This document shows, piece after piece, positions 5,915-13,328 of a DNA stretch of 26,869 nucleotides. Position 1 is the first letter of the stretch, and each line of letters opens with the position of its first letter. The DNA is from a virus, in IMG/VR virus record IMGVR_UViG_3300028925_002769, positions 1 through 26,869 of that record. The stretch is one strand, 5' to 3'. The position numbers and the translations under genes were made by a program. Below the pieces are notes generated by a model. That model made no database searches, had not been told where the DNA came from, and was given only the letters and a program-made list of their open reading frames with translations.

Positions 5915-6732
5915 TGGGTAACGCAGTAGCTAATAAAAAAAGTGCAGAGTTAAGCACAGATATTCTCGACGATATCTTTGAAACCGCTGGTGAAGGCGCG
6001 TCATTTAGTAGTGACGAGATGCAGATCCCGTTTGTCCGTCTGTTACAGGCCATGAGCCCTCAGATTAACAAGCGCAATGCCGAGTTCATTGCCGGCGCCG
6101 AGCAAGGAGATGCGTATAACAACGTGACTAACCAGTACTGGTCTGGCGAAAAGGGAATAAATATTATCCCTTGCTTCCAGTGTACAGAATACTTGGAGTT
6201 TGTACCTCGCGACTTGGGTGGTGGGTTCAAAGGCAAGATCCCAGCGAGTGATCCGTTGATCAATAAAACAAGACGAGAGGGTGGCAAAGAAATTCTACCC
6301 AACGGCAACGAACTGGTTAAGTCTGACCAGCACTTCTGCCTGATCTTGGATGATGAGGGATCATACCAACCGGCTGTCATTGACATGAAGTCTTCTGGGT
6401 TGAAGGTTAGCCGCCGTTGGAAGACCAACATCTCTATGCTTAGAGTTAAGAACCCAAAGTCAGGTGAGTTAGTTCAGCCGGCTTTGTTTGCAACGATCTG
6501 GCGTATGTATTCGGTTGAGGAAAGCAATGACCAAGGCACTTGGAATAACTGGGCTGTTGAACATGTTCGGTTAGTCACGCCTGAAGATCGTCCTTTAATG
6601 CTGGCAGCTAAATCATTCCGCGATTCAATTCTTGCGGGTGAAGCCAAAGCTGCGGCGGAACCTACCGTAGTTAGCGGTGGTTCTGGAGATTCCACAGCAG
6701 CCCCAATGAGAGATGACGAAATTCCGTTCTAA
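5914..6732 (+). CDS. Phage ssDNA-binding protein-like (272 aa)
   Basis: The protein has an acidic N-terminus (STDILDDIFETAGEGASF), then a domain from about residue 35 to 235 with segments IPFVRLLQAMSPQ, GDAYNNVTNQYWSGEKGINI and EFVPRDLGGGFKGK. These resemble a group of phage proteins annotated as ssDNA-binding or recombination-associated. The last 35 residues are a flexible Gly/Ser/Ala linker ending in RDDEIPF. Bacterial SSB proteins end in a very similar acidic tip (E. coli SSB ends DDDIPF) that recruits partner enzymes. The architecture of domain, linker and acidic tip therefore supports an SSB role at the replication fork. An intrinsic terminator follows its stop. The family assignment is from memory of the pattern. 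Confidence 0.65.
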   Translation: MGNAVANKKSAELSTDILDDIFETAGEGASFSSDEMQIPFVRLLQAMSPQINKRNAEFIAGAEQGDAYNNVTNQYWSGEKGINIIPCFQCTEYLEFVPRDLGGGFKGKIPASDPLINKTRREGGKEILPNGNELVKSDQHFCLILDDEGSYQPAVIDMKSSGLKVSRRWKTNISMLRVKNPKSGELVQPALFATIWRMYSVEESNDQGTWNNWAVEHVRLVTPEDRPLMLAAKSFRDSILAGEAKAAAEPTVVSGGSGDSTAAPMRDDEIPF

Positions 6733-6746
6733 AAACATAAACAAAG

Positions 6747-6780
6747 ATTCACGCTAACGGCGTTAGCGTGAATGTTTTTT
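6747..6780 (+). terminator. Intrinsic terminator inside the replication operon
   Basis: ATTCACGCTAACG (6747-6759) is the exact reverse complement of CGTTAGCGTGAAT (6761-6773), followed by G and six T (6775-6780). This is a textbook rho-independent hairpin. The T-tract runs directly into AGGAG (6781-6785), the ribosome binding site of the primase gene at 6792, with no separate promoter visible between them. Read-through is therefore needed for the downstream genes. Confidence 0.9.
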
Positions 6781-6791
6781 AGGAGCGGATT

Positions 6792-8324
6792 ATGTCCCAA
6801 GCTAAAATGTTAATGGGAGCGTTTGATGGTTCAATCGCTGCCCATGGTACAACGTCTGTTGGGCGTGTTGGTCGGAACGGCAAGGCTGAAGCAACCAGTA
6901 AGATCGTGCGCGGCCCACTGACCGAGGAACTTGTACAGTCTCACATCGAGGGTAAGCAGGGGGTTGGATCAATACCAATCACTCAGGAAAACCTGTGCCG
7001 ATTCGGGGCTCTGGATATTGATACCTATGATCTTAACTTGGTGGAGTTGAATACAAAGATCCACCAGATGAACATGCCTTTGATCTTGTGCCGTTCCAAG
7101 TCGGGCGGCGCCCACCTCTATTTGTTTCTGCAAGAATGGGAGCCGGCGGCACTGGTTCGTGAATACCTGACCGAGATGTCTGTAGCACTGGGGTTCTCTG
7201 GGTGTGAGATATTCCCCAAGCAGGACACTATCCTGGCGGAGCGCGGAGATGTTGGTAACTTCATTAACATGCCGTACTTTGGCGGTGACATCACCACCCG
7301 CTATGCCTTGGATAAAAAGGGCGAGTCCATGGAGATGCAGGACTTCTTCGCTGCGGTTGACGCTGTCCGGATATCTATTTCGGAACTGAATGAACTGAAG
7401 TTCGGGGGAGATAGAAAGCACTTTACCGATGGACCGTATTGCTTGGAGGTTATTACTGGGCAGGGCGCGGTTACAGAACACCGGAACACGTTCATGTTTA
7501 ATGTGGGTGTGTACTGCCGGCTGAAGTGGCCCGACGATTGGAAGAAGCATCACGAAGAATACAACAGGACTTTATGCAGCCCTGCCCTTGAGGCAACTGA
7601 GATCGTTGCGTTGCAGAAGTCGCTCATGAAGAAGGACTACTTCCTGCAATGTAGTTCCTGCCCGTTAAAGGATTACTGTGATGTGCAGATCTGCAAGACA
7701 AGGCAGTTTGGTGTGGGTAACTCGGCTCCAGACAAGGCTAACATTGGCGGCTTGACTGTCATGCTATCAGAGCCGCGTCATTACTTCATGGATGTGGATG
7801 GTAACCGGTTGCAGCTAACGGTGGAGCAATTACAGAACCAAGGTCTTTGGCAACGGGCGTGTATGGAGCAACTTAATTTCATGCCGCCTCAAGTTAAGCC
7901 ACAAGATTGGCAGGTTGCAATCAACACGCTGATGAAGAGTTCTGTCACCATTGATGTTCCTCCGGAGCTTACGATCAGGGGCCAGTTCCAAGAGTTGCTG
8001 AAGACGTTTTGCACAAGTCGGATACGGGCGCTGTCTCCCGAGGAGATGGAGTTAGGCAAGCCCTGGACTGAGGATGGTATGACGTACTTCACTATGGTTG
8101 GTTTGGAACTGTTTCTAAAGAACAGGCAGTTCACACATTACAAAGCGGTTCACATACAGGAACAGTTGAAGACGCTGAACGATGGGCAACCCTGTCACAA
8201 AGAGAAATATATAAAAAAAGAAAACGGAAAGTCTAAAAAGTTACGTGTCTGGCATGTGCCGGCATTTGAAGATGAAGAAATAGAACTGGAACCAAAGGAG
8301 TTTAGTGATGACATCCCCTTCTGA
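6792..8324 (+). CDS. AEP-superfamily (TOTE/PrimPol-like) DNA primase (510 aa)
   Basis: The N-terminal half shows the archaeo-eukaryotic primase signatures: FGALDIDTYD with catalytic D75 and D77, CRSKSGGAHLYLF with H108 (residues 100-112), EIFPKQD with K143, and GNFINMPYFGG. A central cluster C287, C290, C296, C301 (CSSCPLKDYC, CDVQICKTRQFG) probably binds zinc or an iron-sulfur cluster, as in related phage primases. The C-terminal part looks like a helical accessory domain followed by an acidic stretch ending SDDIPF, which resembles the acidic tip of SSB proteins. It should prime or extend on single-stranded DNA. Its ribosome binding site touches the upstream terminator, so its expression probably depends on read-through. 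No helicase domain is fused; separate SNF2 and UvrD helicases lie nearby. Confidence 0.88.
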   Translation: MSQAKMLMGAFDGSIAAHGTTSVGRVGRNGKAEATSKIVRGPLTEELVQSHIEGKQGVGSIPITQENLCRFGALDIDTYDLNLVELNTKIHQMNMPLILCRSKSGGAHLYLFLQEWEPAALVREYLTEMSVALGFSGCEIFPKQDTILAERGDVGNFINMPYFGGDITTRYALDKKGESMEMQDFFAAVDAVRISISELNELKFGGDRKHFTDGPYCLEVITGQGAVTEHRNTFMFNVGVYCRLKWPDDWKKHHEEYNRTLCSPALEATEIVALQKSLMKKDYFLQCSSCPLKDYCDVQICKTRQFGVGNSAPDKANIGGLTVMLSEPRHYFMDVDGNRLQLTVEQLQNQGLWQRACMEQLNFMPPQVKPQDWQVAINTLMKSSVTIDVPPELTIRGQFQELLKTFCTSRIRALSPEEMELGKPWTEDGMTYFTMVGLELFLKNRQFTHYKAVHIQEQLKTLNDGQPCHKEKYIKKENGKSKKLRVWHVPAFEDEEIELEPKEFSDDIPF

Positions 8325-8532
8325 AGAAAGGCTGTTAAAAATTGCAGAGTTAACGGAGTGGTTGGGGATCTCCCATTCAACCATTTACAAGTGGGTAAAC
8401 GATGGCAGCTTTCCAAAGCCGCTAGTGCTTGGTGATACGGGGGCCAAGAACAGTTCTACCCGTTGGATTGAAGCCGAGATCGTTGAGTGGCTAGCTACCC
8501 GTCCGCGTAGCAAGGTTACACCCAATGTCTGA
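8308..8532 (+). CDS. AlpA/excisionase-like MerR-type HTH protein (74 aa)
   Basis: I choose the ATG at 8308, seven bases after AAGGAG (8295-8300), over the GTG at 8305. The sequence around residues 8-32 (LKIAELTEWLGISHSTIYKW) followed by VNDGSFPKPLVLG and RWIEAEIVEWLATR is the typical winged-HTH pattern of AlpA and Xis-like proteins. These bind DNA as small regulators or architectural factors. The start lies inside the last codons of the primase gene and the end overlaps the helicase gene by eight bases. No integrase is present in the window, so an excision role is not supported; transcription control of the phage operons is more likely. Confidence 0.85.
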   Translation: MTSPSEERLLKIAELTEWLGISHSTIYKWVNDGSFPKPLVLGDTGAKNSSTRWIEAEIVEWLATRPRSKVTPNV

Positions 8533-10045
8533 ACTCATGCTGTTGGGACCACCAGGGTGTGGTAAAACATACAACCTCATTCAACGTGTTGAGGACGCAT
8601 TGAATGAGGGAGTCCAACCCGAACAGATCGGGTTCATGTCCTTTACCAAGAAGGCCGTTCAAGAAGCAGTGGAGAGAGCGTGTAGCAAGTTCGGGTTTGA
8701 GGAAAAGCGTCTGCCTTTCTTCCGCACCCTACACTCCATTGCCTTTCGGGGCTTGGGCATTGTGTCTGGGGACATGCTTTCCAAGGAGGATTGGCAGAAG
8801 ATGGGCCGCGGTCTGGGCGTTGTGTTTGAAAATGCAGAGGGCGCGGTTCCTGACGATGGCATTATCATCCCTGCCATTGGAGGTGACGGGGGTAAATACA
8901 TCCAACTTATTGATCGGGCTCGTTACCGTTTGATTGGTTTAGATAAGGAGTTTAACGAGGCCGAGGATTGGTCGTTGTCTTTTGCCAAGATGAAACAAAT
9001 ATCAGAAACAACACAACAGTATAAAAGCACCTTTGCCAAACTGGACTTTGTAGATCTTATTGAACAGTACCTGTTTGTGGAACCGCCGTTCTTAAAGCTG
9101 CTGATTGTGGACGAGGCACAAGACCTTACTCCATTGCAGTGGAAGATGGTTAATCACATGAAGTCCAATGCTGAGAACGTAGTATATGCGGGTGACGATG
9201 ACCAAGCTATCCACCGATGGACGGGCGTTGAGGTTGCAGAGTTTATTAACGCAACCGAAAACAAGATCATTCTAAGCCAGTCGTACCGGTTGCCCCGCAC
9301 TGTATGGGCCTTGTCCCAGAAGATCGTAAAGCGGATCGACGATAGGGTTGAGAAGAAGTTCATGCCCACAGCAGAGGAGGGCGCGGTTTGTTTTCACCTG
9401 AGTCGGGACACCATTCCTTACTACCAAGGTTCGTGGACAATCATGGCTAGAACCAACGGGTACGTTCGTGATTTTGCAGATAAGCTGCGGGAAGACGGAT
9501 TTATGTACAGCGTTAAGGGTCGGCCCTCGATTAATCCGAAAGACGCTGATGCGATCATGGCGTGGCGCGATCTGCAAGCCGGCCGGTCTTTGTACTTGGG
9601 GCGGGTTAAGACGATGTACGCTCTGGCACCCAAGCAGGGGGACGGGGCTGTTGTAAAGCGCGGCTCGTCTAGATTACTTGAAGATGCGGATCCGGAATTG
9701 CAGTTGGACTACGATACATTGGTGCGTGACTTTGGTTTGATTGCGCCTTTGGACACAGATGCGATGGACATTGTGCGGTTTGGTTATCACCAGAAGCTAT
9801 ACGTCCGTTCGCTAGAGCGAAGAGGTGAGGACATCACCCAGCCACCGCGGATTAAACTATCTACGTTTCACGCAATGAAGGGAGGGGAGGACGATTACTG
9901 TGTGGTTTATTTAGGCACGACGAGAGCGTGTCTTGAAAGCAGATATCCAGATGATGAACACCGTGCATTCTATGTGGGCGTTACAAGAGCCCGGAAGGAA
10001 CTGCACATATTGGATACAGAAAAAAGGTATAGGTACGAGATATGA
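8525..10045 (+). CDS. UvrD/Rep-like superfamily 1 DNA helicase (506 aa)
   Basis: SF1A motifs are in order: GPPGCGKT at residues 8-15 (motif I), FMSFTKKAVQEAVER (Ia), RTLHSIAFR, VDEAQD at 195-200 (II), AGDDDQAIHRWTG at 222-234 (III), SQSYRLPRTVW (IV), KLSTFHAMKGGEDDYCVVY near the C-terminus (V) and FYVGVTRARKEL (VI). The protein is shorter than E. coli UvrD (720 aa), mainly in the accessory subdomains. It should unwind DNA 3' to 5' using ATP. With no DnaB- or T7 gp4-type helicase in the window, this or the SNF2 enzyme may supply fork unwinding for the phage polymerase. The ATGA overlap couples it to the methyltransferase gene. Confidence 0.95.
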   Translation: MSELMLLGPPGCGKTYNLIQRVEDALNEGVQPEQIGFMSFTKKAVQEAVERACSKFGFEEKRLPFFRTLHSIAFRGLGIVSGDMLSKEDWQKMGRGLGVVFENAEGAVPDDGIIIPAIGGDGGKYIQLIDRARYRLIGLDKEFNEAEDWSLSFAKMKQISETTQQYKSTFAKLDFVDLIEQYLFVEPPFLKLLIVDEAQDLTPLQWKMVNHMKSNAENVVYAGDDDQAIHRWTGVEVAEFINATENKIILSQSYRLPRTVWALSQKIVKRIDDRVEKKFMPTAEEGAVCFHLSRDTIPYYQGSWTIMARTNGYVRDFADKLREDGFMYSVKGRPSINPKDADAIMAWRDLQAGRSLYLGRVKTMYALAPKQGDGAVVKRGSSRLLEDADPELQLDYDTLVRDFGLIAPLDTDAMDIVRFGYHQKLYVRSLERRGEDITQPPRIKLSTFHAMKGGEDDYCVVYLGTTRACLESRYPDDEHRAFYVGVTRARKELHILDTEKRYRYEI

Positions 10046-10596
10046 ACGTTAAGTCTGGACAGAAAATCATTGGGTTTAATAGTCGTGGGGACAGACAAAA
10101 AGATGATTATTATGCGACCCCTCCAGAAGCTACCGATGCCCTGTTGTCTGTTGAATCTTTTGAGGGCGGTGTTTTTGAGCCTTGTTGTGGAGAAGGTCAT
10201 ATTAGTAAGCGTTTGGTTCAACGAGGTTACACCGTTGAAAGTAGCGATTTAATAGATCGAGGTTATGGAACTCCCCATAGGGACTTTCTGTTTGAGAGAG
10301 AGCAACGAGATAATATTATAACCAATCCACCTTATGCAAAGATGTCTTTGCAAATGGCGGAACACGCCCAATCAATATCCAAGCACAAGACAGCGTTTCT
10401 TTTGAAGATAACTTTTCTTGAAGGTATCGCCAGAAAAGAATTTTTTAAACGGCACCCACCCTCGAGAGTATGGGTGTTTTCAAAACGAATGTCTTTGTTC
10501 AAAGACGGCCAGTCTTACAAGGGAGGAATGATGTGTCTTGCTTGGTTTGTTTGGGAAACAGGATCAACAAAACCACCACAAATTGGATGGATATAG
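10042..10596 (+). CDS. Adenine-type DNA methyltransferase (184 aa)
   Basis: The SAM-binding motif I is FEPCCGEGHIS (about residues 45-55), motif II is near ESSDLIDRG (D69) and the catalytic motif IV is NIITNPPYAK (NPPY at 95-98), the signature of N6-adenine or N4-cytosine amino-methyltransferases. An upstream DDYYATPPEATDALL segment (21-35) is the motif X-like region. The product is short and has no evident target-recognition domain, and no restriction enzyme lies beside it. It may protect phage DNA from host enzymes or act as an orphan modification enzyme. Some related phage proteins are annotated as methyltransferases without proof of activity. Its start overlaps the helicase stop as ATGA. 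Confidence 0.82.
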   Translation: MNVKSGQKIIGFNSRGDRQKDDYYATPPEATDALLSVESFEGGVFEPCCGEGHISKRLVQRGYTVESSDLIDRGYGTPHRDFLFEREQRDNIITNPPYAKMSLQMAEHAQSISKHKTAFLLKITFLEGIARKEFFKRHPPSRVWVFSKRMSLFKDGQSYKGGMMCLAWFVWETGSTKPPQIGWI

Positions 10597-10610
10597 AGGA
10601 GAATAAATAG

Positions 10611-11243
10611 ATGAATAGAGATGATTTAATAGACGATGCCTTGAGAAAGATCAACGGGGCTCGGCAAGAAGAATACGGCGATGTATATGACAGTTTCACC
10701 ACCATATCTTTGGGATGGGACATAATTACGAAGAACGCTCTCGCCACACATGGGTGTGTAAGCCCGATGCATGTTGGCCTGATGATGGATTGGCTGAAGA
10801 CGAGCCGACTGTTGGTGGACATAAGCCATGAAGATTCGTGGGTCGATAAGGTTGGGTACGCCGCCCTCTCAGCAGAGGTTGCAGAACGGTATTATAAAAC
10901 CGGGGGAGTTTCCCCCGATGCTCAACCAGAAGAAGATAAAAATGGTAATAACGCCGTTATTACCCAGAATATTCAACCTAAAGAAGAAAGTAAGACCATT
11001 TCCCGCGCACAGTTAGCCGCGGAACTGGAGCCTGGGCTCAATGCTTTGTTCGGTATGGAGTATGATCCATACGTTGAGCCGAAGACATGCCAGAAGATCG
11101 ATGGTCGCACCAGAAAGCCTTGTGGGCTCCCGTTAGTTGGCAGACAAAAGAAGTTCTGTAGTAAGCACGTTCCAAATAATACCAAGGCAGCAAGGAAATA
11201 TTATGGCAAGAGATCGAAAAGACAAGTCAACAATCAGCTTTAA
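10611..11243 (+). CDS. DUF6378/MazG-like protein with C-terminal Cys/His cluster (210 aa)
   Basis: GAGGAG lies just upstream of the ATG. Residues 1-95 (GARQEEYGDVYDSF, MMDWLKTSRLL, SWVDKVGYAALSAEVAERYY) match the small all-helical phage family that resembles MazG nucleotide pyrophosphohydrolases. Residues 96-155 are a Glu/Asn-rich linker. Residues 160-186 carry C160, C171, C183 and H186 (KTCQKIDGRTRKPCGLPL, FCSKH), a probable zinc finger, followed by a strongly basic tail. A role in cleaning or reshaping the nucleotide pool next to DNA polymerase is plausible; the zinc finger could tether it to DNA or RNA. The end overlaps the polymerase start by 41 bases. Confidence 0.7.
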   Translation: MNRDDLIDDALRKINGARQEEYGDVYDSFTTISLGWDIITKNALATHGCVSPMHVGLMMDWLKTSRLLVDISHEDSWVDKVGYAALSAEVAERYYKTGGVSPDAQPEEDKNGNNAVITQNIQPKEESKTISRAQLAAELEPGLNALFGMEYDPYVEPKTCQKIDGRTRKPCGLPLVGRQKKFCSKHVPNNTKAARKYYGKRSKRQVNNQL

Positions 11244-13125
11244 TAACCGGATGGAACTCGACAGGCTAGATCCCAACTGGATTATTCCAACAGGGTATCC
11301 TGACCTGACAGGTTACAAAGAAATCGCGGTTGATCTTGAGACGTGTGATCCAAACCTTACTACCCGTGGCCCTGGTTGGGCCACGAAGGACGGGTTCATT
11401 GCAGGAATTGCCGTAGCTGCTGGGGATTACAAAGCCTACTTCCCTATGCGCCACCAGAACGGACACAACCTAGATCCCAAGATGACCATGCGTTGGTTCA
11501 AGCAACAGATGGATACGCCTAGGATTGATAAGATCATGCACAATGCAACCTACGATGCCGGTTGGCTACAGGCCGAGGGCATAGAGGTGAAGGGCAGGAT
11601 CATTGACACCATGGTGACCGGCGCGATTGTGGACGAGAACCGGTTTTCCTACAGCCTGAATAACTTGGGCCGTGATTACATTGATATGCGTAAGGACGAG
11701 AAGGCACTTCGCGCTGCGGCCAGAGACTGGGGATTTGATCCCAAGTCAGAGATGTGGCGTATGCTGCCAATGGATGTGGGGGCGTATGCTGAACAGGATG
11801 CCCTGATGACACTGAAGCTATGGCAGCGGTTAAAGATAGAGCTAGACAAGCAGGAACTGTGGTCGATCTGGGAATTGGAAACCAGCCTCATACCCCTCAT
11901 GATTAAGATGAGACAGGCTGGGGTTCCCGTTGATGTATCAAAGGCCGAGCAAGCTAGGGAAGGACTGACCAAAAGGGTTGCTCAGATCAAGGAATCTATT
12001 AAGAAGCAAACCGGTGTGGACATCGAGCCGTGGGCCGCGACCTCTGTTCAGAAGGTCTTTGATAAGCTGAATCTGGAATACAAGAAGACGGAATCGGGAC
12101 AGGCGTCTTTCACTAAGCAGTTCCTTAATCTGCACCCCCACCCCATGGCTAAAGAGATCGTTAGGCTGCGAGAGTTAGACAAGGCCAACACAACATTCAT
12201 CGACACCATCCTGCGCCACGAACACAAGGGCCGCATTCATTGCGAGTTCCACCAGTTGCGGAGCGATGATGGGGGCACGGTTACGGGCCGGTTCTCCTCG
12301 TCCAACCCCAATCTTCAGCAGATTCCTGCGCGGGATCCGGAAATCAAGAAGCTCATACGGGGTCTGTTTGTACCGGAGCAAGGATGCAAGTGGGGATCGT
12401 TTGATTACTCCAGCCAAGAGCCACGGTTGCTGGTACACTTTGCTGCGGGTCTGAGCGATGATCACAAAGATCCTATGGTGGATGAGATCGTTAAGGAGTG
12501 GCAGATCCGCGATGTTGATCTGCACCAGATGGTTGCTGATTTCGCGAACATCACCCGCAAGGAAGCCAAGACCGTGAACCTTGGCATTATGTACGGCATG
12601 GGCAAGGCCAAGCTAGCCGACCAGTTGGACATTTCGTTGCAGGAAGCATCGGATTTGCTGAACACACACCAGACTAAAGTTCCGTTTGTTAAAGGCCTTG
12701 CAGGTATGGCGTCCAATACAGCCGCTAGAAGGGGCTCCATACGCACTATACTGGGCCGTAGGTGCCGGTTTGACATGTGGGAGCCAGTAGGGTGGGAATA
12801 TAACAAACCTCTGCCTCTAAAGGAAGCACAGGAGCAATACTGCAGTGTGATGGGAAAGCAGATCAGGAGGGCATTCACCTACAAGGCGCTCAATAAACTG
12901 ATACAAGGATCCGCAGCGGACCAAACCAAGAAGGCGATGGCCGATTGCTATGCCGAGGGATTGATTCCTATGCTCACAGTTCACGATGAACTATGCTTTT
13001 CGATAGAAAGCCAAGAGCAAGCATCTCGGATTACGGAGATCATGGAGACAGGTATGTCACACTTGTTAAAGGTTCCGTCGAAGGTTGATGAGGAGCTAAA
13101 GGATAATTGGGGAGAGATCGAATGA
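11203..13125 (+). CDS. polA: DNA polymerase, family A, with 3'-5' exonuclease (640 aa)
   Basis: The start is the ATG at 11203 (MARDRKDKST), preceded by AAGGA at 11192-11196; the frame is open further upstream but inside the previous gene. The exonuclease domain has D44/E46 (AVDLETCDP), N114/D118 (MHNATYDAGW) and Y195/D199 (YAEQDA). The polymerase domain has motif A at D401 (FDYSSQEPRLLVHFA), motif B at 452-465 (RKEAKTVNLGIMYG) and motif C at 594-596 (LTVHDELCF). There is no 5'-3' exonuclease domain. The position equivalent to E. coli Phe762 and T7 Tyr526 is Leu460. In marine phages this residue has been linked to polymerase speed, fidelity and lifestyle. It is the replicative polymerase of this phage. 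Confidence 0.97.
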   Translation: MARDRKDKSTISFNNRMELDRLDPNWIIPTGYPDLTGYKEIAVDLETCDPNLTTRGPGWATKDGFIAGIAVAAGDYKAYFPMRHQNGHNLDPKMTMRWFKQQMDTPRIDKIMHNATYDAGWLQAEGIEVKGRIIDTMVTGAIVDENRFSYSLNNLGRDYIDMRKDEKALRAAARDWGFDPKSEMWRMLPMDVGAYAEQDALMTLKLWQRLKIELDKQELWSIWELETSLIPLMIKMRQAGVPVDVSKAEQAREGLTKRVAQIKESIKKQTGVDIEPWAATSVQKVFDKLNLEYKKTESGQASFTKQFLNLHPHPMAKEIVRLRELDKANTTFIDTILRHEHKGRIHCEFHQLRSDDGGTVTGRFSSSNPNLQQIPARDPEIKKLIRGLFVPEQGCKWGSFDYSSQEPRLLVHFAAGLSDDHKDPMVDEIVKEWQIRDVDLHQMVADFANITRKEAKTVNLGIMYGMGKAKLADQLDISLQEASDLLNTHQTKVPFVKGLAGMASNTAARRGSIRTILGRRCRFDMWEPVGWEYNKPLPLKEAQEQYCSVMGKQIRRAFTYKALNKLIQGSAADQTKKAMADCYAEGLIPMLTVHDELCFSIESQEQASRITEIMETGMSHLLKVPSKVDEELKDNWGEIE

Positions 13126-13328
13126 TCGAGAAGAACTTAAAGACGGTCGGGTTTGATGACATGCACAACATGCAGGTCCAGGCGTTGCTGGAAGTTGTAG
13201 AGAACGCCATGCGCTTGGCCGTCATGACCGATGATGATGACATCATAGAGGAGGTAACCCACCATGTTAATAACATGGTGCAGTTGTTCGGTGGGCTCGG
13301 CGTTAAGGTAGATTGCTTAGAGGACTAG
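13122..13328 (+). CDS. Small acidic helical protein (68 aa)
   Basis: The ATG at 13122 overlaps the polymerase stop as ATGA and has GGGGAGAG just upstream; an in-frame ATG at 13107 is less likely. The product is helical and acidic (MQVQALLEVVENAMRLAV, then TDDDDIIEEVTHHVNNMVQ). Its placement directly behind the polymerase suggests a replication accessory role, but there is no sequence proof. Its TAG stop lies on the same CTAG as the TAG of the convergent 1394-residue gene. Confidence 0.65.
   Translation: MIEKNLKTVGFDDMHNMQVQALLEVVENAMRLAVMTDDDDIIEEVTHHVNNMVQLFGGLGVKVDCLED

Noticed and set aside
6969-7553. A 194-residue open frame on the minus strand inside the primase gene
   Set aside because: It lies antisense to a clear AEP primase, has no good ribosome binding site and shows no domain pattern. 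It is a shadow of the coding bias of the real gene.
8308-8532. Excisionase role for the AlpA-like protein
   Set aside because: There is no integrase or attachment site in the window, so the family resemblance alone does not support excision.
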